This document shows, one piece after another, positions 33,750 to 41,269 of a DNA stretch of 41,798 nt; the stretch's first letter is position 1, and every line of letters starts with the position of its first letter. The notes beneath the pieces are model-generated. The model did no database searches. It saw nothing but the letters and a program-made list of their open reading frames with translations, and was not told where the DNA came from. Origin of the DNA: Bacteroidales bacterium. Lineage in GTDB: Bacteria > Bacteroidota > Bacteroidia > Bacteroidales > Muribaculaceae. The stretch is from NCBI GenBank assembly GCA_020860445.1, contig JAJBUH010000004.1, positions 1 to 41,798 on the forward strand, written 5' to 3'. Position numbers and translations under genes: made by a program.

Positions 33750-34745
33750 CTATACTGTTCGCTGCTGGCTCTTATCAAGATCAGGGATATCTGTATCAAT
33801 TACAGCCTTCATCACCTCGGCTACCCGACTGATTAGAGTGTCGTATTGAGCAAGGGATTCTTGATTATTGTCACCCAGGGTGGCATCGCAACTAGAATTG
33901 AGCTGATTCTTAAGGGTCTCAATCTCTTTTCTGCTGTATATGTCTACAAAGAAAATCTCAAAGCGATATATCACATCTCTTAACAGCAGCATCAAGACGC
34001 GTCTCAGATTCACATTATCGCTAACATCACCCTCAATCTTTTCCGGTCGCTTATATTGGATAAAAGTTTCTTTAAATTCTTCTATCATCTTAACAATCAA
34101 CTTTTTATCTTCTTGAATCGGACGTTGCTTGTTGGTATAGTCGACAATGCCCATAAGTGTAACCAAGAGCTGAGTTTGCTGATTCAATTTTTCGAAACGC
34201 TTCATCTTTTGAACCCCGTCATGAATCTTTTTATGGAGATCTCCAGCCTCTCCCTTCCACTTAGCAGTCTCTGACGACATCTGGCGCATCATTTCCTCCT
34301 TGGTCTTTTGGATGTTGATATTGGCTTGGATTGTCATCACGATTGGCAAAATCGTACAGATGGCACAGATTACTGACAACCAAAAAGTGATATAGCCATT
34401 GAGCTGGTCTATGTCGCGCTGCAATATCTGATTTCTGACTTTTTCATACTCCACGATTTCCTTTTGCAAGCTATCCATTAAAGCTTCATGCGTAATGGCT
34501 CCTTTGCCTCTTAATGCCTCTGCAGAGTAGACCCTTTGAAATGTCGACATCATGGCCTCTGTGGCATCTACTGTGGAAAGATGCCCCCGAAGGTAGCCAC
34601 CGAAAAGGACATTAGCCAATAGTAGAGCCATAACGATAATGACAGACCCAAGAAACCATTTTGGGAAAACGTTCTTTGAAAAGGTGTCCAAATTCTGACT
34701 ATCAGTAGTTGAATGAGAAGAACACATTATAGAAAAAAGTTTCAT
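33750..34745 (-). CDS. Two-helix membrane protein with coiled coil, third gene of the PRTase-SMC system
   Basis: From the ATG at 34743-34745 the product has 331 residues. An alternative ATG at 34725-34727 would shorten it by six codons, and a longer frame to 34796 lies fully inside the upstream gene. Membrane helices span about 29-50 (KWFLGSVIIVMALLLANVLF) and 118-139 (YITFWLSVICAICTILPIVM), enclosing a ~65-residue loop. A charged helical, probably coiled-coil stretch (140-195) and a soluble tail follow. No enzymatic motif is visible. The gene overlaps the SMC-like ATPase by 44 bases, so translation is coupled. In an abortive-infection model this would be the membrane effector, but that is inference. 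Confidence 0.8.
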   Translation of the reverse strand: MKLFSIMCSSHSTTDSQNLDTFSKNVFPKWFLGSVIIVMALLLANVLFGGYLRGHLSTVDATEAMMSTFQRVYSAEALRGKGAITHEALMDSLQKEIVEYEKVRNQILQRDIDQLNGYITFWLSVICAICTILPIVMTIQANINIQKTKEEMMRQMSSETAKWKGEAGDLHKKIHDGVQKMKRFEKLNQQTQLLVTLMGIVDYTNKQRPIQEDKKLIVKMIEEFKETFIQYKRPEKIEGDVSDNVNLRRVLMLLLRDVIYRFEIFFVDIYSRKEIETLKNQLNSSCDATLGDNNQESLAQYDTLISRVAEVMKAVIDTDIPDLDKSQQRTV

Positions 34746-36615
34746 TGTCGATATGCTTGGGATTGTCAGGTATTCTTCTGGCTTGGGCATGGTCATAAAG
34801 GCGCCCGAAGGTCACATTGTCAGTGCTCTGCAGGGCTCGGCGAGCAATGGAGAGTATTTGCTCGTCGTGAGTCAAGAATATCACTTGCAATGGTATGGCA
34901 TCGGCTCCCATCACATCGCGGTAATACTTATAGAGAGTGGTGAAGAATACTCTGAGCCTATCGCGATTCTCATAGTCCGAGGCATAGAAAACATCATCGA
35001 ACACCAACGGGAAGCTTATCCTATAGTCTTTCATCAGCTTAATCGCCAATAGGCAACGTGTAGCAATGGCAAACAGCTTGAGCCTGAAAGTGTTGAGGTA
35101 TATGGGGAATGAATTGGGCAATCCCGGATTGTTAGGATTTGATCTCCCTGTATTCTCAGATACTAAAAGATTAAACTGAATCGCTTTGTCATCAGGATAA
35201 CTAAAATTCTCCACTTCGTAAGGTTGAAAGAAATCACCATCTTTGAAGAACTCTTTATGCATCTTTTGGAAATCCTCGCCCAATAACTTTTTGATGTAGT
35301 CAAAACGTTTCTGTCTAAGCAGAGATATGGTTTTGGCTAAACTATCTTCCTTCAACGAGTCTGCGGTCTCCTTAATCTTGCGAGATTCAGTGAATTCGTT
35401 GCTTATGGATTTCAGGAATTGATTCCAATCGAATTTGCTATCTTTTTGGTATTTACCGACTGCTTCTGCTTCGCTTTGAATATCTGCTTGCAATTCTTCT
35501 ATTCTCAATCTGAGGTCCCCCAAAGCTAAACCTATTTTGGGCTGTAGTGGCAAACCTCCTTCGACAACCGATGATAATTTTTTGGTCTCATCCTCAGCGG
35601 TGGTTTTTTCAGGGGTCAAGGCTTCCACCAACTTGGAATAGCTACTGTGCAACTCATCAAAAAGAATTGCGTATTTGCCTCCAAGGTATGGTTTTACCGA
35701 AGGCTCACTAATAATTTTATCCAACTCCTTTACCTCCTTCTCAACCATGCTTAGGTCAAACTTGGGAGAGTTATTAAGTTTCTTTATCTTATTAATTTTG
35801 GTAAGGCCTCTATCAATTAACTTATCCCATGCTTGTTTGGTTTTAGGCTCTAGCAAACCCATCCATAATGCCATCATTTTAGACAATCCTTTGGAGTTAT
35901 CCTCTAATGCTTTGTCAAAACTGGTCAGACAGTCAGTCTTCGGGAGAAGGAACTTAATTCCGTCCAACGCATCAATAAGTTCATTCAACTCCTGCAGTCC
36001 TATGCAATGGGTGAAGAACGGTATCCAATCTGCACTAACGGGTTCAGGCATATAGTGTATCATCTCCTGTAGATCATTCTCGGTTGTGAAGAATGGAGCC
36101 AATGGCATCCCCGCTAACTCCTTTTTGATGTTTTCAGGATTTATTTTGATTTCATGCCCTGAAGGAGTTTGGTTTTTGTGGGTCACATATTCAATAGTGT
36201 CTTCAATTTTGCGATACTTGGCCTCTCCACAATCCCCAAGGAAATAATATTCGATAGCGTTGTAAAGCGAGCTTTTGCCTATGCCATTTTCGCCTATGAG
36301 ATACAGGCTCTGAATAGCCCCATTAATCTCGAAGGATAACCCGAATGATGAATCGGAAGGGAATCTCCTAAAATTCTTAACTGCCAAATATCGGATACGA
36401 CAATCTTTGACATCTCCCCATGTGATAGGGTCTGTCTGATCTTGTCCATTTGCCTCTTTATCTTCACCCAATATTCTGTCAAGTTTGTCAAGGTCTGACT
36501 TGAGGGCGTCAACGTCTTCGTATGGCTTTAATGAAGACCAGATGTCTTGAAGCCGCTTCAAGACATTCTCCTCTCCTGGTTTGCTTAAAAGAGCCCTTTT
36601 AAGAAAAGGATTCAT
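34702..36615 (-). CDS. SMC/RecF-like AAA ATPase (AAA_23-type) of the PRTase-SMC system
   Basis: The 637-residue protein opens with an unusual ~70-residue acidic leader, then IRYLAVKNFRRFPSDSSFGL and Walker A LIGENGIGKSSLYNAIEYYF (106-125). A long helical middle (about 200-440) is probably coiled coil. The C-terminal half carries Walker B FPLVFDDVFYASDYENR (535-551) and the switch histidine in VIFLTHDEQI (578-587). The catalytic glutamate after the Walker B aspartates is not in the standard place (DDVF rather than DEP), a point worth testing. Related ATPases sense phage structures or DNA ends. It starts 11 bases after the PRTase gene and overlaps the membrane gene. Confidence 0.85.
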   Translation of the reverse strand: MNPFLKRALLSKPGEENVLKRLQDIWSSLKPYEDVDALKSDLDKLDRILGEDKEANGQDQTDPITWGDVKDCRIRYLAVKNFRRFPSDSSFGLSFEINGAIQSLYLIGENGIGKSSLYNAIEYYFLGDCGEAKYRKIEDTIEYVTHKNQTPSGHEIKINPENIKKELAGMPLAPFFTTENDLQEMIHYMPEPVSADWIPFFTHCIGLQELNELIDALDGIKFLLPKTDCLTSFDKALEDNSKGLSKMMALWMGLLEPKTKQAWDKLIDRGLTKINKIKKLNNSPKFDLSMVEKEVKELDKIISEPSVKPYLGGKYAILFDELHSSYSKLVEALTPEKTTAEDETKKLSSVVEGGLPLQPKIGLALGDLRLRIEELQADIQSEAEAVGKYQKDSKFDWNQFLKSISNEFTESRKIKETADSLKEDSLAKTISLLRQKRFDYIKKLLGEDFQKMHKEFFKDGDFFQPYEVENFSYPDDKAIQFNLLVSENTGRSNPNNPGLPNSFPIYLNTFRLKLFAIATRCLLAIKLMKDYRISFPLVFDDVFYASDYENRDRLRVFFTTLYKYYRDVMGADAIPLQVIFLTHDEQILSIARRALQSTDNVTFGRLYDHAQARRIPDNPKHIDNETFFYNVFFSFNY

Positions 36616-36626
36616 ATTTATTGCGA

Positions 36627-39233
36627 TTACTTGGCTTTGTTAAGGAGCAAGTCGATTATTTCCCGAATCTGTTCTTCGCTTAAACTAAGGACGTAGGGTA
36701 TGCAATCAGCCCGGTCAATCAAGTCCAACAAAGTTTCTCTCTTGCCGTTGACTGTCCAATTGATATTATTGTCATTGATATGCATTGCAGGCACTTTCAT
36801 AGCCTCGGGCAATTGGGAGCCATGCAAATAGCCCAATCTTATTTCTATGAGTATTAATGCATAATAGGCTATTCTGACACGCTGATAAAGAGGAGCATAT
36901 AGCGATTCAAGCTTCAGTAGGTCAATGTCTCCAAGCAAAAGGGTTTGGGCTGCTTTTGGTAAATCGAAGATTTCCTTTATTTCATTCTTGTCTGGTATCC
37001 TCTTATATACAGAGAAGTAGTTTCTATCTAAATCGTAAACAACAACATCTTTTTCATTATCCTTTGAGTCTGTCGACAGGAAGCCAGGCACTAATATAGC
37101 TCTTTTAAATCTTTCAATCCAAAGTGAAAGCTTGGCTTCAAGGTCATTAAGCTGAGCTTTCCCATATCTGAAATTCAAAGATTCACGTAGGATTGTATTT
37201 TTCCCTTCTGAAACAGAGTACAGCTGGCTTACGCTCTGGAGGATCTGTCTAACCTTTTTCTCATCAGCATCGCTAAAGAGGTTGCCTTTGGAGAGGTCTG
37301 ACTCAATGTCAGACTGGGCTGGCATTAGAGTGCTGGCCGACTTCATTTCAATGGCTTTGGCACGGTCGGCTATATCAATCAGACATCTTCCATTCTCGTC
37401 ATGCCTGACAGCTGCATACTGGTCGGCTTGGTAATCATAGGAAATGTTTCTGTTGGGATCTATAGCTATGCCATTCAATTCCAAAACCAATAAGGCGAAG
37501 TTGAGGAGGTTGGCTGACAAGATGCCCCCTGGCTGATTCTCGCCAAGAATGTAAATGACAAAGAGCAGATTCCTAAGCATCTGGTCACGCATAGGATCGT
37601 CATTTTCGCCTGAGCGGAAAAGTCGACTCCACTGCACATGACTCTTCTCCATCTCCACTGGCACATAATTGGGGACTACGCTCCCATGGTCAATCCTCCT
37701 ATCCAAAGCACGATGGACCTCTTTCCTCACCTCCTTGGGTTTATACCCTGCCCCAAGACGGGAATTGCGTTTCATCAGAGCTGGGAATGACTCTCCCATA
37801 TAGAGCCTGCGCTTATTGTCTAAGCCGTCATATCTTGAACGCAACTCAACTTTGCGATGCATGGCTCCAAATTCAGCCGTGAATGAATTTTCAACCGTAA
37901 TATTGGGATTAGACCTTGAGTCTCGAAGATATTCAAACTCAAATGGAGTGTTGTACCTCCATGGGATCAGTTTATCGCTCGGTTCTGTAACCGCAGGGAA
38001 ATATTCACCGAATAAATTAATCTCGATCTCCTTTAGACCATTTATCACCTTATCGGGCAATTCGGGGCCAAGAATGAGCTTCAAATCCTCCGCTTGGATT
38101 TCCCCGGTATTATTTTCCAACCCAAGGACTTCCGATATTATTGGGCTAACATGCCGCATAAGATAATAAGAGAGGATGTAATTGGCCATAATAGCCAGAC
38201 TCTTAAGCCTCTGTTCCTCCCAAGATTTTATCAAATCCTCTGCGCTTGTGGTGGTTTTAAAAACCGACTCAAAGGGCTTGATGCGTTGCAAATCCTCGGC
38301 ATCATAATCAGTGGCCTCAACAATGGGATTCCAAACCTTGGCATTAATTTCCTCGTTGAAGAGCACACTATCCTTCGTGAGCCATTCCCTATCGAGAGTG
38401 GTAAGACAATACGACGTTATCAGCACCTCTTTCTCTGTAATGTACAGACGCAATTTGGCCATTTCAGGTTTGAGGGTGAAAAAGTCATCGGGGAAAATAT
38501 TATCAAGTATGATGGAATAGGACGTGTCTTCCTTGTCAAAGGCATGGTTCTTGCGCTTGACCTCATACCATTGCACCTCCCCACCGAATTGCTCTTGTAT
38601 GCCACGGGCAATCCTGGGTATCTTCTTGATCAATCGGTTGATGAAATTTGCCGAAGCGGAAGCGTTGCTGCTCAGTGGGAAGTGGAATATAGGGAATTCG
38701 ACATCATAAGGGTGATTGTCGAAATGTACTATATCCATAACGGTATTGATGTAGAATGGGATTGTCTCCTCTTCAATCCTTGTCAAATTCTCAAACCGAT
38801 CTTCGTCGATTTTGCGAGCCGATTTGCTTACTACTATAGGGGCTGGCACTATCTCAACCGGCTCTTGGTTCTTCTCCCTGCTCAAAGCCGTATAGGCCAA
38901 TTGCTCCACTTTTTCATAAGTTGTGCCATGGTAAATGGCATCATCAATGATAACAGCCTTGGTTTTGCCATCGGGCTTTATGAAAGGCAGTGCTATTTCG
39001 GTTATATAGGAAGTATTCGCCACTTTAGCCAGCTCCTCTTGAAACAAATTGCCTTCTTCTATTATGTTATTCCAAACTGATTGGACGTAACGCATCAGCT
39101 GCGCGCCCTTTCTTGATATGGCTACATATAGGCAGTCGTCACCCTGGGAAAGGATTTGAGCACTCCTCTCCTGCACGAGCTGCTTTATCTTATTAGTGTC
39201 CTTTTCTACAAAGCCAAAGAAAAAGAAAAACAT
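36627..39233 (-). CDS. Large protein with N-terminal phosphoribosyltransferase-fold domain, first gene of the PRTase-SMC system
   Basis: From the ATG at 39231-39233 it has 868 residues; the frame extends to 39263 only through a TTG. The N-terminal ~150 residues look like a type I PRTase: DDCLYVAISRKGAQLMRYV (32-50) and the PRPP-loop motif KAVIIDDAIYHGTTYEK (92-108), with the paired acidic residues D97/D98 and a TGT-like HGTT turn. The following ~700 residues match nothing I can name. They include EFEYLRDSRSNPNITVENSF and a helical C-terminus (SLSEEQIREIIDLLLNKAK). PRTase-fold domains have been predicted in bacterial conflict systems, perhaps sensing or consuming PRPP or nucleotides. Its placement before an SMC-like ATPase and a membrane protein supports a defence role, but this is unproven. 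Confidence 0.85.
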   Translation of the reverse strand: MFFFFFGFVEKDTNKIKQLVQERSAQILSQGDDCLYVAISRKGAQLMRYVQSVWNNIIEEGNLFQEELAKVANTSYITEIALPFIKPDGKTKAVIIDDAIYHGTTYEKVEQLAYTALSREKNQEPVEIVPAPIVVSKSARKIDEDRFENLTRIEEETIPFYINTVMDIVHFDNHPYDVEFPIFHFPLSSNASASANFINRLIKKIPRIARGIQEQFGGEVQWYEVKRKNHAFDKEDTSYSIILDNIFPDDFFTLKPEMAKLRLYITEKEVLITSYCLTTLDREWLTKDSVLFNEEINAKVWNPIVEATDYDAEDLQRIKPFESVFKTTTSAEDLIKSWEEQRLKSLAIMANYILSYYLMRHVSPIISEVLGLENNTGEIQAEDLKLILGPELPDKVINGLKEIEINLFGEYFPAVTEPSDKLIPWRYNTPFEFEYLRDSRSNPNITVENSFTAEFGAMHRKVELRSRYDGLDNKRRLYMGESFPALMKRNSRLGAGYKPKEVRKEVHRALDRRIDHGSVVPNYVPVEMEKSHVQWSRLFRSGENDDPMRDQMLRNLLFVIYILGENQPGGILSANLLNFALLVLELNGIAIDPNRNISYDYQADQYAAVRHDENGRCLIDIADRAKAIEMKSASTLMPAQSDIESDLSKGNLFSDADEKKVRQILQSVSQLYSVSEGKNTILRESLNFRYGKAQLNDLEAKLSLWIERFKRAILVPGFLSTDSKDNEKDVVVYDLDRNYFSVYKRIPDKNEIKEIFDLPKAAQTLLLGDIDLLKLESLYAPLYQRVRIAYYALILIEIRLGYLHGSQLPEAMKVPAMHINDNNINWTVNGKRETLLDLIDRADCIPYVLSLSEEQIREIIDLLLNKAK

Positions 39234-39277
39234 CTTTCTAAGAATAAAGTGGGTTGCGACCAATAGGTTGGTTTTCT

Positions 39278-39313
39278 ATTTTAACGTTTAGCCTGAGGTT
39301 TTATCGTTAAAAT
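39278..39313. promoter_or_regulatory. Inverted repeat upstream of the PRTase gene (possible operator)
   Basis: ATTTTAACG (39278-39286) and CGTTAAAAT (39305-39313) are perfect inverted copies with an 18-base spacer, 45 bases before the PRTase start and just downstream of a possible promoter. This spacing and position suit a repressor site or a leader hairpin. Confidence 0.45.
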
Positions 39314-39337
39314 AAACCTAAATAAACTTAAATTAAG

Positions 39338-39374
39338 CAAATATATTAAAGGGATATATTCTGCTTAATCAAAA
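39338..39374 (-). promoter_or_regulatory. Possible promoter of the PRTase-SMC-membrane operon
   Basis: TATATTTG on the minus strand (39338-39345) matches the -7 consensus TAnnTTTG. A TTTTG lies at 39370-39374, but its spacing of about 24 bases is longer than the usual 19-21. The region is very AT-rich. Predicted transcription would start about 100 bases before the ATG and run through the inverted repeat. Confidence 0.4.
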
Positions 39375-39412
39375 CATCTCTCTTCATATCTCTGCAATTA
39401 AGGGTGGAGCAG

Positions 39413-39565
39413 TCAGGTTTTGTACTTATCGACATTGGGGGACACATAGCCATCAAACCGCTTAATGATCTCAAGTACTTGCGCCTTAGTCAAGCTATAT
39501 AGCATATCAAACAACCTTATTGTTGATGATGGGCAACGGTATCTAAGGATAATGAGGGTTGACAT
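39413..39565 (-). CDS. Small hypothetical ORF (50 aa)
   Basis: It has an ATG start (39563-39565); a TTG-initiated extension reaches 39598. The product MSTLIILRYRCPSSTIRLFD ends KRFDGYVSPNVDKYKT. No family is recognised. It sits upstream of the PRTase operon, on the same strand. It may be a short regulator, a remnant or chance. Confidence 0.25.
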   Translation of the reverse strand: MSTLIILRYRCPSSTIRLFDMLYSLTKAQVLEIIKRFDGYVSPNVDKYKT

Positions 39566-39587
39566 AAGTGGGAATCTCAACTGAACG

Positions 39588-39615
39588 AAAGGTAACAAAT
39601 CATTGTTACCTTTTT
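39588..39615 (+). terminator. Rho-independent terminator, plus strand
   Basis: AAAGGTAACAA and TTGTTACCTTT form a perfect 11-bp stem around ATCA, and the T-run continues as TTATT. It reads on the plus strand, where no obvious gene lies upstream in the preceding 350 bases. On the other strand the tail is TTTCGTTC, so it may work weakly both ways. Confidence 0.75.
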
Positions 39616-39645
39616 ATTATTGATGGATAATTGTATTGCGCCAAT

Positions 39646-39777
39646 ATGAAGACCTATACCCATGAAGAGATTCTGGACCGATACATCGGGAGGAAAGGCT
39701 CAGAAAGGAGAGACAAGTTTGAGGCGAGGCTAAAAAGATATCTCAAGCACATCGAGCTCAGAAAAAGTAAGCCATAA
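39646..39777 (+). pseudogene. N-terminal fragment of an XRE/HigA-type antitoxin (43 aa)
   Basis: The plus-strand ORF starts MKTYTHEEILDRYIGRKGSE and continues RRDKFEARLKRYL. As I recall the family, this resembles the N-terminus of Bacteroidota XRE antitoxins (MKTY..EE..D..IG..GT..RD.FE). It stops at 43 residues, before any helix-turn-helix, after a divergent tail LRKSKP. The matching C-terminal part of such a gene is found only at 6206-6465, 33 kb away on the same strand. It could alternatively be an intact tiny protein. Confidence 0.5.
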
Positions 39778-39779
39778 AT

Positions 39780-39965
39780 CGCCCCCGTTGGGGGCTCTGA
39801 GGGTAGGGGTCATTGCTGATCCCCACACTCGCTGCGCTCATGTGGGGTTACGCTTAGGTCGCCCCCGTTGGGGGCTCGGTGGGGAGGGTCATGCTGATCC
39901 CCACACTCGCTGCGCTCATGTGGGGTTACTGCTAGCACGCCCCCGTTGGGGTCTATGAGGGGTGA
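39780..39965 (+). repeat. Tandem repeat of ~78-80 bases, two and a third units
   Basis: The units begin CGCCCCCGTTGGGGGCTC at 39780, 39860 and 39938 (the last is partial). Each has the palindrome GCCCCCGTTGGGGGC and the segment GATCCCCACACTCGCTGCGC, followed by a CATGTGGGG hairpin partner. Each unit could form two small hairpins. It lies between the two toxin-antitoxin remnants. Confidence 0.85.
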
Positions 39966-40106
39966 CTATTTCTTCCTTTTGGAGAGGACCTCGGAGTGGG
40001 AGCCTGAACGAGCCAGACGCACTATGCGTATGGTTTAATCTTTGCCTTGCTTGGCCAATTTCTTTAAATCCTTTTTAAATTGGCCAGTAAAGTCGAGGGT
40101 AAACAT
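39966..40106 (-). pseudogene. RelE/YafQ-type toxin remnant with internal deletion
   Basis: The frame starts MFTLDFTGQFKKDLKKLAKQ, a typical RelE/YafQ N-terminus, but stops at TAA (40035-40037) after 23 residues. The same frame continues TIRIVRLARSGSHSEVLSKR and ends KK, the family's C-terminal strand (L.R.GSHS.L). The central ~45-50 residues with the RNase core are missing, so the toxin is dead. It lies 3 bases after the antitoxin stop, the normal antitoxin-toxin order. Confidence 0.75.
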
Positions 40107-40109
40107 GGC

Positions 40110-40244
40110 TTAGCTCAGTGCTTCATTTATAAGGTTGGCGGCTGATGAGGCGCGGTAGGTGCGGCCAGAGCGGGCGTCTTTCATCGCCTTGAGGGCCTTT
40201 AGGGTGGAAGTGTCTTCTACGTATAATATGAGTTGCTGTGCCAT
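40110..40244 (-). CDS. Short antitoxin-like protein (44 aa), probably shortened
   Basis: ATG at 40242-40244: MAQQLILYVEDTSTLKALKA, ending SGRTYRASSAANLINEALS. The start resembles small Bacteroidota antitoxins, and the tail (GR.Y.ASSAA.L...L) resembles the toxin-wrapping C-terminus. At 44 residues it is much shorter than RelB/YafN-like antitoxins (about 75-90), so a central deletion is likely, as in its toxin partner. Confidence 0.5.
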   Translation of the reverse strand: MAQQLILYVEDTSTLKALKAMKDARSGRTYRASSAANLINEALS

Positions 40245-41269
40245 GTTGTCGCTGTTTTAATTTGTGCACAAAGATAGTGCTTTTTATTTAAAACAACAAA
40301 TCTGTCGCCTCGGTTTCATCGCCTGACCGGGCCCGCAAGGGCGCCTGGGCCCGCCACCTGGATGGCCTCCGTGGTCTCAGCAGCGATTTATCGCCTCCGT
40401 GGGAATGCCAACTTGGCTCTCCGTGGCCCTCCGTACCTCCGTGGTTTAGGAAAAAACACCATGGTAAAAATTAAACCATGCGGATTTAGCGGATTATAAC
40501 GGAATCCGCTTAATCCGTTAGGATTATAATACATTCGGATTGAACGGATTGAAACGGAATCTGCTGGCATCCGTTAGATCCCTATGGGGCTTTAACTACG
40601 GAAATTTAACCACGGAGAGATGGAGTAACACGGAGAGCTAAAGGTTTTTACACGGAGGCCGCATAGCGGCGCGGAGGTCACTGAGGCCATCCGGAAAATC
40701 TGTTTAAATCCGTTTAATCTGCGAGGGATTTCTTAAACCACGAAGCTCACGAAGATTTTCACGAAGACCACGAAGATTCTTTGCCCAATCTGTTTGCGCT
40801 CTTGGAATGCCCAAGGCCACGAAGTCGCTATCGCTCTGAAAGGCCACGAAGCATTGAGGATGGGTTGCTGGCGGTGGGTCTATACACAGATGGCATAGAT
40901 GGCACACAGACACCACGCCTGGGATATCAATTCCTTAGAGGCGCGGTCGCGCCGACAGATTCCACAGAGGCCATCCGGATGGTCTGTGACATCTGTCAGC
41001 GCGCTTGCGCTCTATGGAATGGGTTGACATCTTAGGTCTGTGTGCCATCTGTGCAATCTGTGTATAGTGCCTTCGGCTGATGGGCGCGGTCAGAGACACG
41101 CGCCTCCGCCAACAACGCCGGTTCGGGTTGCTGATGGGGTTGTGGAGCAGGTCTTCGTGGCCTTGGCTAAGCGTCAGCGGCTTCGTGGCCTTGCGGCACA
41201 ATGCCCATAAGTGATAAGAAAGAGCTTCGTGAGCTTCGTGAAATTCTTCGTGATCTTCGTGGTTTTAAT
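40245..41269. repeat. Right mosaic block of intergenic repeats
   Basis: This gene-free stretch carries modules A, E and B (40362-40692), D (about 40695-40865), a segment unique to this block (about 40866-41120) rich in TCTGTGNNATCTGTG-type repeats and small palindromes such as CCATCCGGATGG (near 40970), and C (about 41118-41266). The A-E-B part is the right copy of the payload-flanking repeat. No protein-coding gene is supported. Confidence 0.85.
40362..40692 (+). repeat. Right copy of the direct repeat bracketing the ~37-kb payload (modules A+E+B)
   Basis: It aligns with 3184-3520 in the same orientation. The segment 40532-40644 matches 3354-3466 with two substitutions in 113 bases. It sits between the dead toxin-antitoxin remnants and the wzc end. 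Confidence 0.8.

Noticed and set aside
33600..33832. Plus-strand ORF of 74 codons
   Set aside because: It overlaps the end of the membrane-protein gene and shows no recognisable features.
38094..39080. 328-codon plus-strand ORF opposite the PRTase gene
   Set aside because: It is an antisense shadow without domain motifs; the minus strand encodes a continuous 868-residue protein with a PRPP loop.
3184..40692. Classical integrative element with integrase and tRNA attachment site
   Set aside because: No integrase, transposase, relaxase or tRNA gene was found; the flanking repeats belong to a dispersed intergenic family.
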